64,000 bases of DNA from Kribbella catacumbae DSM 19601 (lineage in GTDB: Bacteria > Actinomycetota > Actinomycetes > Propionibacteriales > Kribbellaceae), in NCBI RefSeq assembly GCF_000372465.1, contig NZ_AQUZ01000004.1:63202-127201 (forward strand). The letters are read 5' to 3'. The notes under the pieces were generated by a model. It was not told the origin of the DNA, did no database searches, and was given only the letters and a program-made list of their open reading frames with translations. Below are positions 1-8,271 of this stretch, piece by piece. The translations under genes and the position numbers were made by a program. Numbering within the stretch: position 1 is the first letter of the stretch; the number at the start of each line of letters is the position of its first letter.

Positions 1-575
1 CGGGCACCGACATCGCCTACGAACTCGCTCCTCTGCACCCGACCGTGCTCTGCGGCCGCGATCCGGGCCAGATCCCCGTCCGGCTGGAGAAGAAGGGCGC
101 CCGGGTCTTCTTCCCGGTCTTCCTCTTCCTCGGCAAGCACCTGATCACCCGGCGGACGCCGATCGGACGCAAGGAACTGCACGAGGTCCGGGCCCACGGT
201 GGGCCGATGCTCCGGGTCAAGCGCGAGGACCTGGTCGAGCGGGGCGTGGAGCGAGTCCACAACCGGGTCACCGGCGTCCAGGACGGACGGCCCGTACTCG
301 ACGACGGCCGGGTGATGGACGTGTCGAACGTTGTCTGGTGCACCGGATTCCGTCAGGTGTTCGACTGGATCAAGCTGCCAGTGATCGGCGAAGACGGCTG
401 GCCCGAGGAGATGCGCGGTGTCGCCGACGGTGCGCCCGGCCTGTTCTTCTGCGGCCTGTGCTTCCAGTTCGCCTTCGCCTCGATGGTGCTGCCAGGCGTC
501 GGCCGCGACGCGGAATACGTTGCCAAGCGCATCGTCGCCCGCTCCGGGGCCGCTCGAGTTGTCACGGCCGCCTGA
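1..575 (+). CDS. FAD/NAD(P)-dependent flavin monooxygenase, 3' part only
   Basis: The gene enters from the left edge; the frame is open from base 3 to the TGA at 573-575. The first visible residues (GTDIAYELA) look like the nucleotide-binding turn of a second Rossmann fold (a G-x-S/D-x-A-x-E type motif), and VVWCTGF at about residue 110 matches the flavoprotein ATG-type motif seen in CzcO/YdiO-like monooxygenases. The C-terminus ([16 protein letters not shown]) resembles the segment that contacts FAD in this family. The role is probably oxidation of a small organic substrate in the cytoplasm; the substrate cannot be read. A LuxR-type regulator starts 41 nt downstream on the same strand and may control it. 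Confidence 0.8.
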   Translation, partial: GTDIAYELAPLHPTVLCGRDPGQIPVRLEKKGARVFFPVFLFLGKHLITRRTPIGRKELHEVRAHGGPMLRVKREDLVERGVERVHNRVTGVQDGRPVLDDGRVMDVSNVVWCTGFRQVFDWIKLPVIGEDGWPEEMRGVADGAPGLFFCGLCFQFAFASMVLPGVGRDAEYVAKRIVARSGAARVVTAA

Positions 576-616
576 GGGGCCCACGCGCGTATCCTCGCCT
601 CAAGGGGGGATACGCG

Positions 617-2236
617 ATGGGCATAGTCGACGACCTCGAGCAGGCACGGCAGGCCTTCGAACGGCGTGACTGGGCAGCCGTCTACGACCGGCTGTCGCTG
701 GTCCCCGACCTCGGCACGGACGATCTGCTGAAGCTCGCCACCGCCGCGTTCCTGGCCGGCGATGACAACGCGTGCATCAGGGCGCTGCAGCGCGGCTATC
801 AGGCCGAGGTCAAGGGTGGACACACCCTGCGTGCCGTCCGCTTCGCCTTCTGGCTCGGTCTGGTCCTCAGCACCCGCGGCGAGGCGGCGGTCGCCGCCGG
901 CTGGGTCGGCCGGGCCCAGCGGCTGCTGGCGGACGAGCCGGCGGACGTGGTCGAACGGGGCTTCCTCCTGATTCACGACTTCTTCCGGCACCTCGACCAG
1001 CAGGACTTCCCGGCAGCGCTGCGAGTCAGCGCCGAGATGGCCGACCTCGGCCGCCGGTTCGGCGAACCCGATCTGGTGGGTCAGGGCCTGGTCTGCCAGG
1101 GCCGGCTGCTGATGTACTCCGGCCAGGTCCCGGAGGGCCTCGCGCTCCTGGACGAGGCAATGGTCGGAGTCGCGGCCGGCGAACTGTCGCCGATCTTCGC
1201 GGGCAACGTCTACTGCGCGATGATCGAAGCCTGCCAGGAAGTGGCTGACTTCGCCCGAGCCTCCGCGTGGACGAGCGCGCTGACCCGCTGGTGCGACACG
1301 CAGCCCGACCTGGTGCCGTTCACCGGCCAGTGCGCGGTGCACCGCGGCCAGATCCTGCGGCTACGCGGAGCGTTCAGTGAAGCGCTGGAGGAGTTCGAAC
1401 TCGCCCGCCAGCGGTACGCCGCATCAGGCTCGCAGGGCGCGGCCGGGCTCGCGCTGAGCGAGTGCGGGGACGTCCAGCGGATCCGCGGCAACTTCACCCT
1501 GGCCGAGTCCTACTACGAGCAGGCCTCAGGTTTCGGCCACGAACCCCAACCTGGTCTCGCCCTGTTGTGGCTCGCCCGCGGCCGCGGGCCGGCAGCACTA
1601 GCCGCCATCCGGCGATTGCTCGCCGAAACGGGCGACCCCGTGCACCGGTCCCGGCTGCTGCCTGCGGCGGTCGAGATCCTCGTCGCCAGCGACTGCGGTG
1701 ACGAGGCCGCAGAGGTGGCCGGCGAGCTGACGAAGATCGCGGACGCCTTCGGCTGTACCGGCTTGCGCGCGATGGCGGCGTACTGCGCCGGGCTGGTCGC
1801 CCTGGCGGCTGACGACCTGGACCGCGCCCTGCCCGCAGCCAGGCACGCCGCGCAACTCTGGACCGGCTTGCAGGCGCCGTACGAGGTCGCCCGTGCTCGA
1901 GTCCTGGTCGGGCGGGCCTTCCGGGGTCTTGGCGACCAAGACTCGGCGACTGCTGAGCTGACCGCCGCGCTCCAGTCGTTCACCGAGCTCGGCGTCATCA
2001 CCTGCCGCGAGGAGGTCGCGAAACTCCTGCAGCGCAGCACGCCGGGCGGCCTGACCCAGCGCGAGCTCGAGGTACTGCGTCTGGTTGCTGCTGGCAACAG
2101 CAATGCGGAGATCGCGCGGCAGCTCGTGCTCAGCGACAAGACGGTGGCCCGGCACCTGTCCAACATCTTCACCAAACTCGACGTACCGTCCCGCACGGCA
2201 GCCGTAGCCTCCGCCCGCGACCACGACCTGCTTTAG
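617..2236 (+). CDS. TPR-containing LuxR-family transcriptional regulator
   Basis: A protein of 539 aa. Residues 1 to about 460 are a run of helical pairs with alanine and leucine spacing typical of TPR/MalT-like repeats. The last 65 residues are a LuxR helix-turn-helix: [21 protein letters not shown], then [17 protein letters not shown]. No receiver domain and no P-loop (Walker A) are seen, so it is not a full LAL-type ATPase. I chose the ATG at 617 because AGGGGGGA lies just upstream; the frame is open further back but without a better start. It follows the monooxygenase closely and is likely its regulator, which is inference from position. Confidence 0.85.
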   Translation: MGIVDDLEQARQAFERRDWAAVYDRLSLVPDLGTDDLLKLATAAFLAGDDNACIRALQRGYQAEVKGGHTLRAVRFAFWLGLVLSTRGEAAVAAGWVGRAQRLLADEPADVVERGFLLIHDFFRHLDQQDFPAALRVSAEMADLGRRFGEPDLVGQGLVCQGRLLMYSGQVPEGLALLDEAMVGVAAGELSPIFAGNVYCAMIEACQEVADFARASAWTSALTRWCDTQPDLVPFTGQCAVHRGQILRLRGAFSEALEEFELARQRYAASGSQGAAGLALSECGDVQRIRGNFTLAESYYEQASGFGHEPQPGLALLWLARGRGPAALAAIRRLLAETGDPVHRSRLLPAAVEILVASDCGDEAAEVAGELTKIADAFGCTGLRAMAAYCAGLVALAADDLDRALPAARHAAQLWTGLQAPYEVARARVLVGRAFRGLGDQDSATAELTAALQSFTELGVITCREEVAKLLQRSTPGGLTQRELEVLRLVAAGNSNAEIARQLVLSDKTVARHLSNIFTKLDVPSRTAAVASARDHDLL

Positions 2237-2262
2237 TCAGTCCAGCCGGAGCCGGGCAGTCT

Positions 2263-2346
2263 GGGCGTGGCCTGGCCATCGTCACGATCGCCTTCGCGGC
2301 GGTGCTCTACTTCCTCGCTCCCTGGATCCGCCGCCACGCCGCCTGA
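2263..2346 (+). pseudogene. Possible C-terminal relic of a membrane transporter
   Basis: This frame encodes one hydrophobic helix followed by a basic tail and a TGA (GRGLAIVTIAFAAVLYFL, then APWIRRHAA), the usual look of the last helix of an MFS-type permease. There is no start codon or upstream domain: the frame runs back antiphase into the LuxR gene. It could be a chance hydrophobic frame. Confidence 0.25.
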
Positions 2347-2423
2347 CCACCCCTCTGGGGAGGGAGCACGATCCCTTCGCCGGGTGAGGACGCGGTACGC
2401 CGTACGCCGGGATGCTCGGTGGC

Positions 2424-2975
2424 ATGACAGAGCATCCGGTACCGCGCTGGGCTTATCGCCTGGCCCATGTCATTCCGTTCCTGACCCTGCCGTCGGGGTT
2501 GTGGCGACTCGGGCTGGTCGCGGGGTCCTCGATGGGGATGCTCGACGAAACCGGCCGGCCGCTGCACCTGCAGAATGCGGGAGAGGCCGCCTACATCGTC
2601 TTCGTGAGCCTGTTCGCCGAGGCCGTCGCATTGACCGCTTTCGGGCTGGTCAAGCCGTGGGGTGAGGTGGCGCCACGGTGGATCCCGTTCATCGGCGGGC
2701 GCCGCGTCGCGCCGTACGCCGCGATCATCCCCGCGACGCTCGGTGCGCTCGGCCTGATCGCGATCTGGACCTACGGCTTCCGGGATGTCTTCACTGGCGA
2801 CTTCTTGCCGTTCTCGAGTGATGCCGCCGCGGTGTTGATGATCAGTTGCTACGCACCGCTGCAGCTCTGGGGTCCGGCCCTCCTCGTCCTCACCTGGGCC
2901 TACTACCGCCGCCGGGCACGCGGCTTCAACCGAGTGCCGGGGAGAGCAGGCGCCGGCAGCGCGTCGCCGTCATAA
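2424..2975 (+). CDS. Four-helix membrane protein of unknown function
   Basis: A protein of 183 aa (187 if the ATG at 2412 is used; neither start has a convincing ribosome site). Four hydrophobic stretches are visible, around residues 12-32, 53-74, 95-115 and 132-156, separated by short polar loops. The C-terminal tail is basic and glycine/serine rich. I do not recognise a family. The last 73 bases overlap the end of the convergent pirin gene, so the final residues may be under little constraint. It stands alone on the plus strand between the LuxR gene and the pirin/PHP pair. Confidence 0.7.
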   Translation: MTEHPVPRWAYRLAHVIPFLTLPSGLWRLGLVAGSSMGMLDETGRPLHLQNAGEAAYIVFVSLFAEAVALTAFGLVKPWGEVAPRWIPFIGGRRVAPYAAIIPATLGALGLIAIWTYGFRDVFTGDFLPFSSDAAAVLMISCYAPLQLWGPALLVLTWAYYRRRARGFNRVPGRAGAGSASPS

Positions 2976-3916
2976 CCGGGGACCAACGGAAAGCGGTCGT
3001 TGCCGTGGGCGTCGATCGAGGCCATCCACTCGTCGCGCGCGGCAACGATCTCCTCGTGGGTGCGGCCGATGAAGTTCCACCACATGACGAGCTGCTCTTC
3101 GAAGGGTTCCCCACCCAGCAAGAGGAATCGGGCCGGTTCGTCGCCTTGGGCAATCAGTTCGATCTCGTTGCGCCCGGCACCGAGATAGGCCATCTCACCG
3201 AAACCTGGGGTCAGCTCACCGATCCCGAGCGAGCCGCCGACCACCAGTACGGCGTACTCGAAGGCTTGGGCGAGCGGCAAGCTGACGGTCCGTCCGGGGT
3301 CGATCTGCACGTCGGCGCCAACGAGGGGCGTGTACGCCGGTGCGGGCGACGTGACACCGGCGACCGTGCCGATCATGACCGTGCCCCGGGCACCGTCGAG
3401 CTCCAGCGCCGGCAGGTCGGCGTACGCGTTGAAGTGCGGCGTCACCGTCGTCCGCTGCGAATCGGGCAGCGCCACCCACAACTGAGCACCATGCAACGTG
3501 GGTGGACCGTCCGGCAGCGACACCTCGGAATGCGCGATGCCGTTGCCGGCGGTCATGATGTTCAGCTCACCGGGCCGCACCATCGCGTGCGACCCGACGC
3601 TGTCGCGGTGCTCGATCTCGCCCTCGAACAACCAGCTCACCGTCTGCAAACCGGTGTGCGGATGCGGCGGCACGAGCATGCCGCGCTCCCCCGGTACGTC
3701 GTACGAGTCGACCCGGCCGGTCAGATCGTCGGGCCCGTAATGATCGACGAAGCACCAGGCACCGACCATCCGGCGATCCTTGTTCGGCAACAACCGCCGC
3801 ACCTTGGTCGTCCGCCCAAGCACAACAGACCGAGCCTCCAGCAACTCCAGCACCGGACCGTCGGCGCCTTCCCCACCACAGGTGCCTTCGGCCGGATCGT
3901 CTTCCAGATTGCTCAT
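2903..3916 (-). CDS. Pirin family protein (cupin)
   Basis: A protein of 337 aa. The pirin N-terminal cupin is clear: VPPHPHTGLQTVSWLFEGE carries the histidine pair that binds the metal, followed by IEHRDS and MTAGNGIAHSE, which are hallmark pirin motifs. A second cupin follows (PLAQAFEYAVLVVGG) and then PARFLLLGGEPFEEQLVMWW, the conserved C-terminal pirin block. Bacterial pirins are iron-binding proteins, some with quercetin 2,3-dioxygenase activity, others redox sensors. The start ATG overlaps the stop of the upstream PHP gene as ATGA, so the two are translationally coupled. Confidence 0.92.
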   Translation of the reverse strand: MSNLEDDPAEGTCGGEGADGPVLELLEARSVVLGRTTKVRRLLPNKDRRMVGAWCFVDHYGPDDLTGRVDSYDVPGERGMLVPPHPHTGLQTVSWLFEGEIEHRDSVGSHAMVRPGELNIMTAGNGIAHSEVSLPDGPPTLHGAQLWVALPDSQRTTVTPHFNAYADLPALELDGARGTVMIGTVAGVTSPAPAYTPLVGADVQIDPGRTVSLPLAQAFEYAVLVVGGSLGIGELTPGFGEMAYLGAGRNEIELIAQGDEPARFLLLGGEPFEEQLVMWWNFIGRTHEEIVAARDEWMASIDAHGNDRFPLVPGYDGDALPAPALPGTRLKPRARRR

Positions 3917-4962
3917 GAGGCGATCCACTCGCGGAGGGTGTCGGCGTCCCAGGTGTTGATCACTCGGTCGGCGGGGACCTCGCACTCCTCGGCTCGTTCG
4001 CAGCCGAAGAGTTGCCAGTCGAGTTGGCCGGGGGCGTGGGCGTCCGTGTCGATCGAGAAGTGGCAACCCGTCTCCACCGCCAGGGAGAGCAGCCTGCGGG
4101 GTGGGTCGAGGCGTTCGGGGCGGGAGTTGACCTCCACCGCGGTACCGAACTGCTTGCACGCCTCGAAGACCACCTCGGCGTCGAACTGCGACTCCGGCCG
4201 GGTACCGCGGCCGCCGGTGATCAGGCGTCCGGTGCAATGGCCCAGTACGTCGACGTGCGGGTTGGCGATCGCGCGCACCATCCGCTCAGTCATCGCCTCC
4301 GCGTCCATCCGCAGCTTGGAGTGCACACTCGCCACCACGACATCGAGCCGGGCCAGGATCTCGCTGTCGCAGTCGAGCGAGCCGTCGTCGAGGATGTCGA
4401 CCTCGATCCCGTTCAGGATCGTGAATCCGTCGAGCTCGTCCCCGAGCTTCTTGTTGAGCTCGGCAACGACCTCCAACTGCTGCAGCCGGCGCTCGCGAGA
4501 CAGCCCGTTGGCGACGGTCAGCCGAGGCGAGTGATCGGTGAGCGCGATGTACTGATGCCCGAGCGCGGCCGCTGTACGAGCCATCTCCTCGATCGGACTG
4601 CCGCCGTCCGACCAGTCCGAGTGCAGATGCAGGTCGGCCTTCAGCTCAGCCCGAAGCGCAGTACCAGCCCCAGCCGCGGTCAACTCCCCCGCCGCCTGCT
4701 CCAGCTTCACCAGGTACGACGGCGTCGCGCCATCCATCGCCTCGATGATCACGGCCTCCGTCTTCGGCCCGATCCCCGCCAGTTCGGTCAACGTCCCGGC
4801 CCGCCGCCGAGCCCGCACTTCGGCCGCCGGCAACCCCTCGATCGTGTCCGCCGCCCGCCGATACGCCTTGACCCGATGCGTCGGCTGCCGATCCCGCTCA
4901 AGGAAGTACCCGATCTTCCTCAAAGCCTCCACCGCAGCCACAACACCCGCCCGATCACTCAT
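3913..4962 (-). CDS. PHP-domain metal-dependent phosphoesterase with PolX-like helix-hairpin-helix N-terminus
   Basis: A protein of 349 aa. Residues about 5-80 contain a DNA-polymerase-X-like helical segment with a helix-hairpin-helix (LTELAGIGPKTEAVIIEA). The PHP domain follows, with ADLHLHSDWSDGG, ALTDHSPR, NGIEVDI, VVASVHS, VDVLGHCTGR, EVNSRP and DTDAHAPGQL giving the expected His/Asp/Glu metal ligands. The arrangement equals the C-terminal half of bacterial PolX without the polymerase palm, so a DNA repair or nucleotide phosphoesterase role is likely. The ATG at 4962 sits directly against GGGGAG, which is too close to be ideal, so the true start may differ slightly. It is coupled to the downstream pirin gene. 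Confidence 0.88.
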   Translation of the reverse strand: MSDRAGVVAAVEALRKIGYFLERDRQPTHRVKAYRRAADTIEGLPAAEVRARRRAGTLTELAGIGPKTEAVIIEAMDGATPSYLVKLEQAAGELTAAGAGTALRAELKADLHLHSDWSDGGSPIEEMARTAAALGHQYIALTDHSPRLTVANGLSRERRLQQLEVVAELNKKLGDELDGFTILNGIEVDILDDGSLDCDSEILARLDVVVASVHSKLRMDAEAMTERMVRAIANPHVDVLGHCTGRLITGGRGTRPESQFDAEVVFEACKQFGTAVEVNSRPERLDPPRRLLSLAVETGCHFSIDTDAHAPGQLDWQLFGCERAEECEVPADRVINTWDADTLREWIAS

Positions 4963-5005
4963 CTCCCCATCATGCCGCCTCCCAGGGACAAGCCAGCGGA
5001 TCGAA

Positions 5006-5109
5006 CCGGACCGCCACCACTCACAAACCTGCCGAGCCGGCCCCAACGCACGCCCGCGCCCGCCTGGCCGGAGCCAGCCGGCTGAGGTTTGTGAGTGGTG
5101 GCGGTCCGG
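5006..5109. repeat. Perfect 25-bp inverted repeat, likely terminator
   Basis: Left arm 5006-5030 begins CCGGACCGCCACCACTCAC and right arm 5085-5109 is its exact reverse complement. About 54 nt of GC-rich sequence lies between them. The right arm ends one base before the TetR stop codon (5110-5112, minus strand), so on the TetR transcript the hairpin forms immediately after the stop. On the plus strand it faces the start of the PHP gene. A terminator or mRNA 3'-end stabiliser is the simplest reading. Confidence 0.85.
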
Positions 5110-5688
5110 CTAGTCCTCCGGCCAGTTGGCGAGGAGGGCGTGGAGGGCGTGGAGGGCGGTGAGGGTGGTGGTCCAGGAGGCGTCGGTGGGGCGGGGAGTG
5201 TGGCGGAAGGAGCCAGTCAGTTCCAGGGTGATGAAGCCGTGGAGGGTGGCGCCCAAGAGTCGGATGGCGTCAATTCGGGCGTCGTCGGTGAGGTCGTAGG
5301 CGTGCAGGATCGCCCGGGTCAGGTCCGCGTGTCGATGGGCGGCGAGAGCGGCTGGGCTGTCCGCGTCCAGGTCTTGTTGCATGGCGGCGTACCGGCCGGG
5401 GTGCCGTCTCGCATAGTCGCGATACGAGTTGGCGAACGCCACCAGCGCGTCCTTGCCCGCGCGGCCGGCCATCGCGGCGGCGACCTGGTCAGCGAGCTCG
5501 GTCAGGGCCAGCCCGGCGACTCTGACCCGGAGGTCGTGGGCATTCTTGACATGGGAGTACAGACTCGCGTCCTTCACCCCGAAAAGACGCGCGAGCGCCG
5601 ACACCGTCACCTTGTCGAAGCCGATCGCGTCAGCCAGCTCGGCCGCCGCCAGCGTCAAGCGCTCGGCCGTCATTCCCACTCGGGGCAT
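5110..5688 (-). CDS. TetR/AcrR family transcriptional regulator
   Basis: A protein of 192 aa. The N-terminal helix-turn-helix is typical of TetR: VTVSALARLFGVKDASLYSHV at residues about 30-50. The C-terminal half contains AMQQDLDADSP and LLGATLHGFITLELTGSF, a pattern of the WHG-type ligand-binding domain. I chose the ATG at 5688, six bases after GGTGGAG, over a TTG three bases upstream. The ligand and targets are not visible. Its stop abuts a long inverted repeat. It is divergent from fasR, with about 110 nt between starts. Confidence 0.88.
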   Translation of the reverse strand: MPRVGMTAERLTLAAAELADAIGFDKVTVSALARLFGVKDASLYSHVKNAHDLRVRVAGLALTELADQVAAAMAGRAGKDALVAFANSYRDYARRHPGRYAAMQQDLDADSPAALAAHRHADLTRAILHAYDLTDDARIDAIRLLGATLHGFITLELTGSFRHTPRPTDASWTTTLTALHALHALLANWPED

Positions 5689-5801
5689 CAAAACTCCACC
5701 CCGACAACGCCACCCACCAAAGGATGGCCGAGCGCTTCACCGAACTCGCCCTCGGCCCGGACGGTCCGTTCAAGGCGTGACGACCTCTGTATGGTCGGGA
5801 C

Positions 5802-7001
5802 GTGGTGAGCAAGCGAGCGGTCAAGGCGCACGAGGCGCGGGCGGAGCGGTTGCAGAACGCGACCGGCGCCCTCGCGACGGCCGCGATCGCCGCGATGGAC
5901 GAGAAGCTGCCCTGGTTCGGGAAGCTGTCCGCGCAGGACCGGTCCTGGATCGGGCTGGTCGCGCAGTCCGGCATCACCGCCTTCGTCGACTGGTTCCGTG
6001 ACCCCGAGGCGCACTCGTCGATGCCGACCCGGATGTTCGGATCGGCGCCGCGCGAGTTCACCCGGGTGATCTCGCTGCACCAGACCGTCGACCTGGTCCG
6101 CACCACGATCGAGATGATCGAGAACACGATCGGCGAACTGCTCCCACCGGACGACGTACCGGTCGTGCGGGAGTCGATGCAGCGGTACGCCCGCGAGGTC
6201 GCGTTCGCCGCCGCGACCGTCTACGCGCAGGCCGCCGAGATGCGCGGCGCCTGGGACGCCCGGCTCGAAGCACTCGTGGTCGACTCGGTGATCCGTGGCG
6301 AAGCGGACGAGTCGGTCAGATCGCGCGCCTCCGCCCTCGGCTGGACCGGCACCAGTACTACGGAAGTCGCCGTGGTGGTCGGGCGAGCGCTGGAGACCGA
6401 GTCGGGCAGCGCGAACGTGGCGGACGCAGTACGGCATGCGGCGCGGGACGCGGGTGCCGACGCTCTTTGCGCGATGCAGGGCGACCGGCTGGTGGTGGTA
6501 CTCGGTGGTACGAGTAAACCTGTCGAGATCGTACAAAAGCTGATCGGCTGGTTCGGGCCGGGTCCGATCGTCGTCGGGCCGGTCGTGAAAGACCTGATGT
6601 CAGCGGTCACGAGCGCCCGGGCCGCCGTCGCCGGACTCCGCGCGGCACCGGCCTGGCCGGCTGCCCCGAGGCCGGTCCACGCCGACGAGTTGCTCCCCGA
6701 GAGGTCACTGTCCGGAGACGGTCATGCGCGCAGGCAACTCGCCACCGACGTCTACGGCCCGCTCACGATGGGCGATGGGGTGCTGCTCGACACCGTTACG
6801 GCGTACCTGGACTCGGGTGGTTCGATCGAGGCGACGGCCCGGGCGATGTTCATCCATGCGAATACCGTCCGGTACAGGTTGAAGCGTGTGGGCGATCTCA
6901 CGGGCTACTCGCCGTCGAATCCGCGAGACGCTTTCACGTTACGTGTCGCACTGACCCTCGGGCGCCTGCTCAAGCCGGAGCCGGGTTCGTACGTTTTGTA
7001 G
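5802..7001 (+). CDS. fasR: PucR-type regulator of fatty acid synthesis (FasR-like)
   Basis: A protein of 399 aa. The C-terminus has the PucR helix-turn-helix with FIHANTVRYRLKRV and a following (S)PRDAFTLRVALTLGRL. The N-terminal about 280 residues are the effector part. In Streptomyces and mycobacteria a PucR-family protein (FasR) sits directly upstream of fabD-fabH-acpP-fabF and activates the operon; the same order is seen here, which is why I use the name. The GTG at 5802 is followed by a second GTG at 5805, so either may be the start. The stop codon is embedded in a 19-bp inverted repeat in front of fabD. Confidence 0.88.
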   Translation: MVSKRAVKAHEARAERLQNATGALATAAIAAMDEKLPWFGKLSAQDRSWIGLVAQSGITAFVDWFRDPEAHSSMPTRMFGSAPREFTRVISLHQTVDLVRTTIEMIENTIGELLPPDDVPVVRESMQRYAREVAFAAATVYAQAAEMRGAWDARLEALVVDSVIRGEADESVRSRASALGWTGTSTTEVAVVVGRALETESGSANVADAVRHAARDAGADALCAMQGDRLVVVLGGTSKPVEIVQKLIGWFGPGPIVVGPVVKDLMSAVTSARAAVAGLRAAPAWPAAPRPVHADELLPERSLSGDGHARRQLATDVYGPLTMGDGVLLDTVTAYLDSGGSIEATARAMFIHANTVRYRLKRVGDLTGYSPSNPRDAFTLRVALTLGRLLKPEPGSYVL

Positions 7002-7029
7002 GATTCCTCCAAAGACGGGCTGGTAGAAT
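6995..7029 (+). promoter_or_regulatory. Candidate fab operon promoter and FasR operator
   Basis: TTTGTAGGATTCCTCCAAA (6995-7013) is a 19-bp inverted repeat with a single mismatch, overlapping the fasR stop codon. TAGAAT at 7024-7029 is a good -10 hexamer for fabD, about 50 nt before the GTG. No clear -35 is seen at 17 nt, which would fit an activator-dependent promoter. Assignment to FasR is inference from position. Confidence 0.5.
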
Positions 7030-7079
7030 TCGTGCTGCTTTGTGCTCCACGAAGCGCCCGGCTCAGGGAGAGTTGTCAC

Positions 7080-8270
7080 GTGCTCGTCATCGTCGCGCCC
7101 GGACAGGGCGCCCAGACCCCAGGATTCCTCGAGCCGTGGCTTGAGGATCCAGTTTTCGAGAACCGGCTGCACTGGCTGTCCGCCGTCGCCGGTCTCGACC
7201 TCGCCCACTACGGCACGAAGGCCGACGCCGAGACGATCCGCGACACCGCGATCGCCCAGCCGCTGCTGGTCGCCGCCAGCATGCTGTCCGCGCTGGCGTT
7301 GTTCCCGCACCCCGGCGACGCGTTCGAGAAGATCGGCGCCCTGGCCGGCCACAGCGTGGGTGAGCTCGCGGCCGCCGTGGGTGCCGGCGTGATCACCGGT
7401 GAGCAGGCGATGGTGCTTGTCCGTGAGCGTGGCAAGGCGATGGCCGCGGCGTCCGCGCTGACCCCGACCTCGATGACCGCGGTGCTCGGGGGAGACCGCG
7501 ACGAGATCCTGGCCAAGCTGGAGCAGTACGGGCTGACCGCCGCCAACGACAACGGGCCCGGCCAGATCGTCGCCGCCGGGACCGTCGAGGAGCTGGCCGG
7601 GCTGCAGGCCGACCCGCCGGCCAAGACGCGGCTCATCCCGCTGTCGGTCGCGGGCGCCTTCCACACCAGGCACATGGAGCCCGCCGTCCAGACGCTGGCC
7701 GGTTACGCGCGCTCGATCACCACGCACGACCCGCGCACCAGGCTGATCTCGAACCGCGACGGCCAGATCGTGCACGACGGCCGCGACGTACTGCGCCGGC
7801 TGGTCCAGCAGGTCAACGCGCCGGTCCGCTGGGACCTGTGCATGCAGACGATGGCCGACCTGCAGGTCACCGGCATCCTCGAGATGACCCCGGCCGGCAC
7901 GCTGACCGGGATCGCCCGGCGCGCGCTCAAGGGTGTCGAGACGTTCGCGCTGAAGGCGCCCGACCAGCTCGACGACGCCCGGGCCTTCGTGGACAAGCAC
8001 GGCAGCCCGTCGGAGATCAACGCGTCGCCGACCTGGCGGCTGCTGGTCGCCCCGATGAAGGGCACCTTCACCCGCACGGAGCAGGTCAGCCGCGAGCCGG
8101 GTGACACCGTCGAGGCCGGCGAGGTGGTCGCGATCGTGAAGAGCCTGCGGGACGAGGTCGAGGTCCGCGCGCCGCACGGCGGCAGCGTGGTCGAGTGGCT
8201 AGTGGAAGAGGGCGACCCCGTCGCCCCAGGACAGCCCCTGGTCCGGCTGCACCCGAGCGGAGTGAACTGA
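7080..8270 (+). CDS. fabD: Malonyl-CoA:ACP transacylase fused to a biotinyl/lipoyl-like domain
   Basis: A protein of 396 aa, about 80-90 longer than standard FabD. Residues 1 to about 290 are the acyltransferase: GQGAQ near the start, GHSVGE with the nucleophilic Ser at about residue 92, and a GAFHTRHM segment at about 193 with the catalytic His. It would load malonate onto the AcpP encoded downstream. Residues about 317-396 form a biotinyl/lipoyl-like swinging domain (WRLLVAPMKGTF, then VVAIVKSLRDEVEVRAP, then GDPVAPGQPLVRL). Aligned by eye with biotin carriers, the EAMKM motif reads KSLRD, so the modified Lys is Arg. The GTG start has AGGGAGA nine bases upstream. fabH begins two bases after the stop. 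Confidence 0.93.
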   Translation: MLVIVAPGQGAQTPGFLEPWLEDPVFENRLHWLSAVAGLDLAHYGTKADAETIRDTAIAQPLLVAASMLSALALFPHPGDAFEKIGALAGHSVGELAAAVGAGVITGEQAMVLVRERGKAMAAASALTPTSMTAVLGGDRDEILAKLEQYGLTAANDNGPGQIVAAGTVEELAGLQADPPAKTRLIPLSVAGAFHTRHMEPAVQTLAGYARSITTHDPRTRLISNRDGQIVHDGRDVLRRLVQQVNAPVRWDLCMQTMADLQVTGILEMTPAGTLTGIARRALKGVETFALKAPDQLDDARAFVDKHGSPSEINASPTWRLLVAPMKGTFTRTEQVSREPGDTVEAGEVVAIVKSLRDEVEVRAPHGGSVVEWLVEEGDPVAPGQPLVRLHPSGVN

Positions 8271-8271
8271 C

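Noticed and set aside
2846..4534. A 562-residue plus-strand frame
   Set aside because: It is antisense to the pirin and PHP genes, has no domains and has the composition of a shadow frame.
5685..5780. Short frame ending MAERFTELALGPDGPFKA
   Set aside because: It looks coding but overlaps the TetR start on the opposite strand and has no start or ribosome site beyond 18 codons; too little to call.
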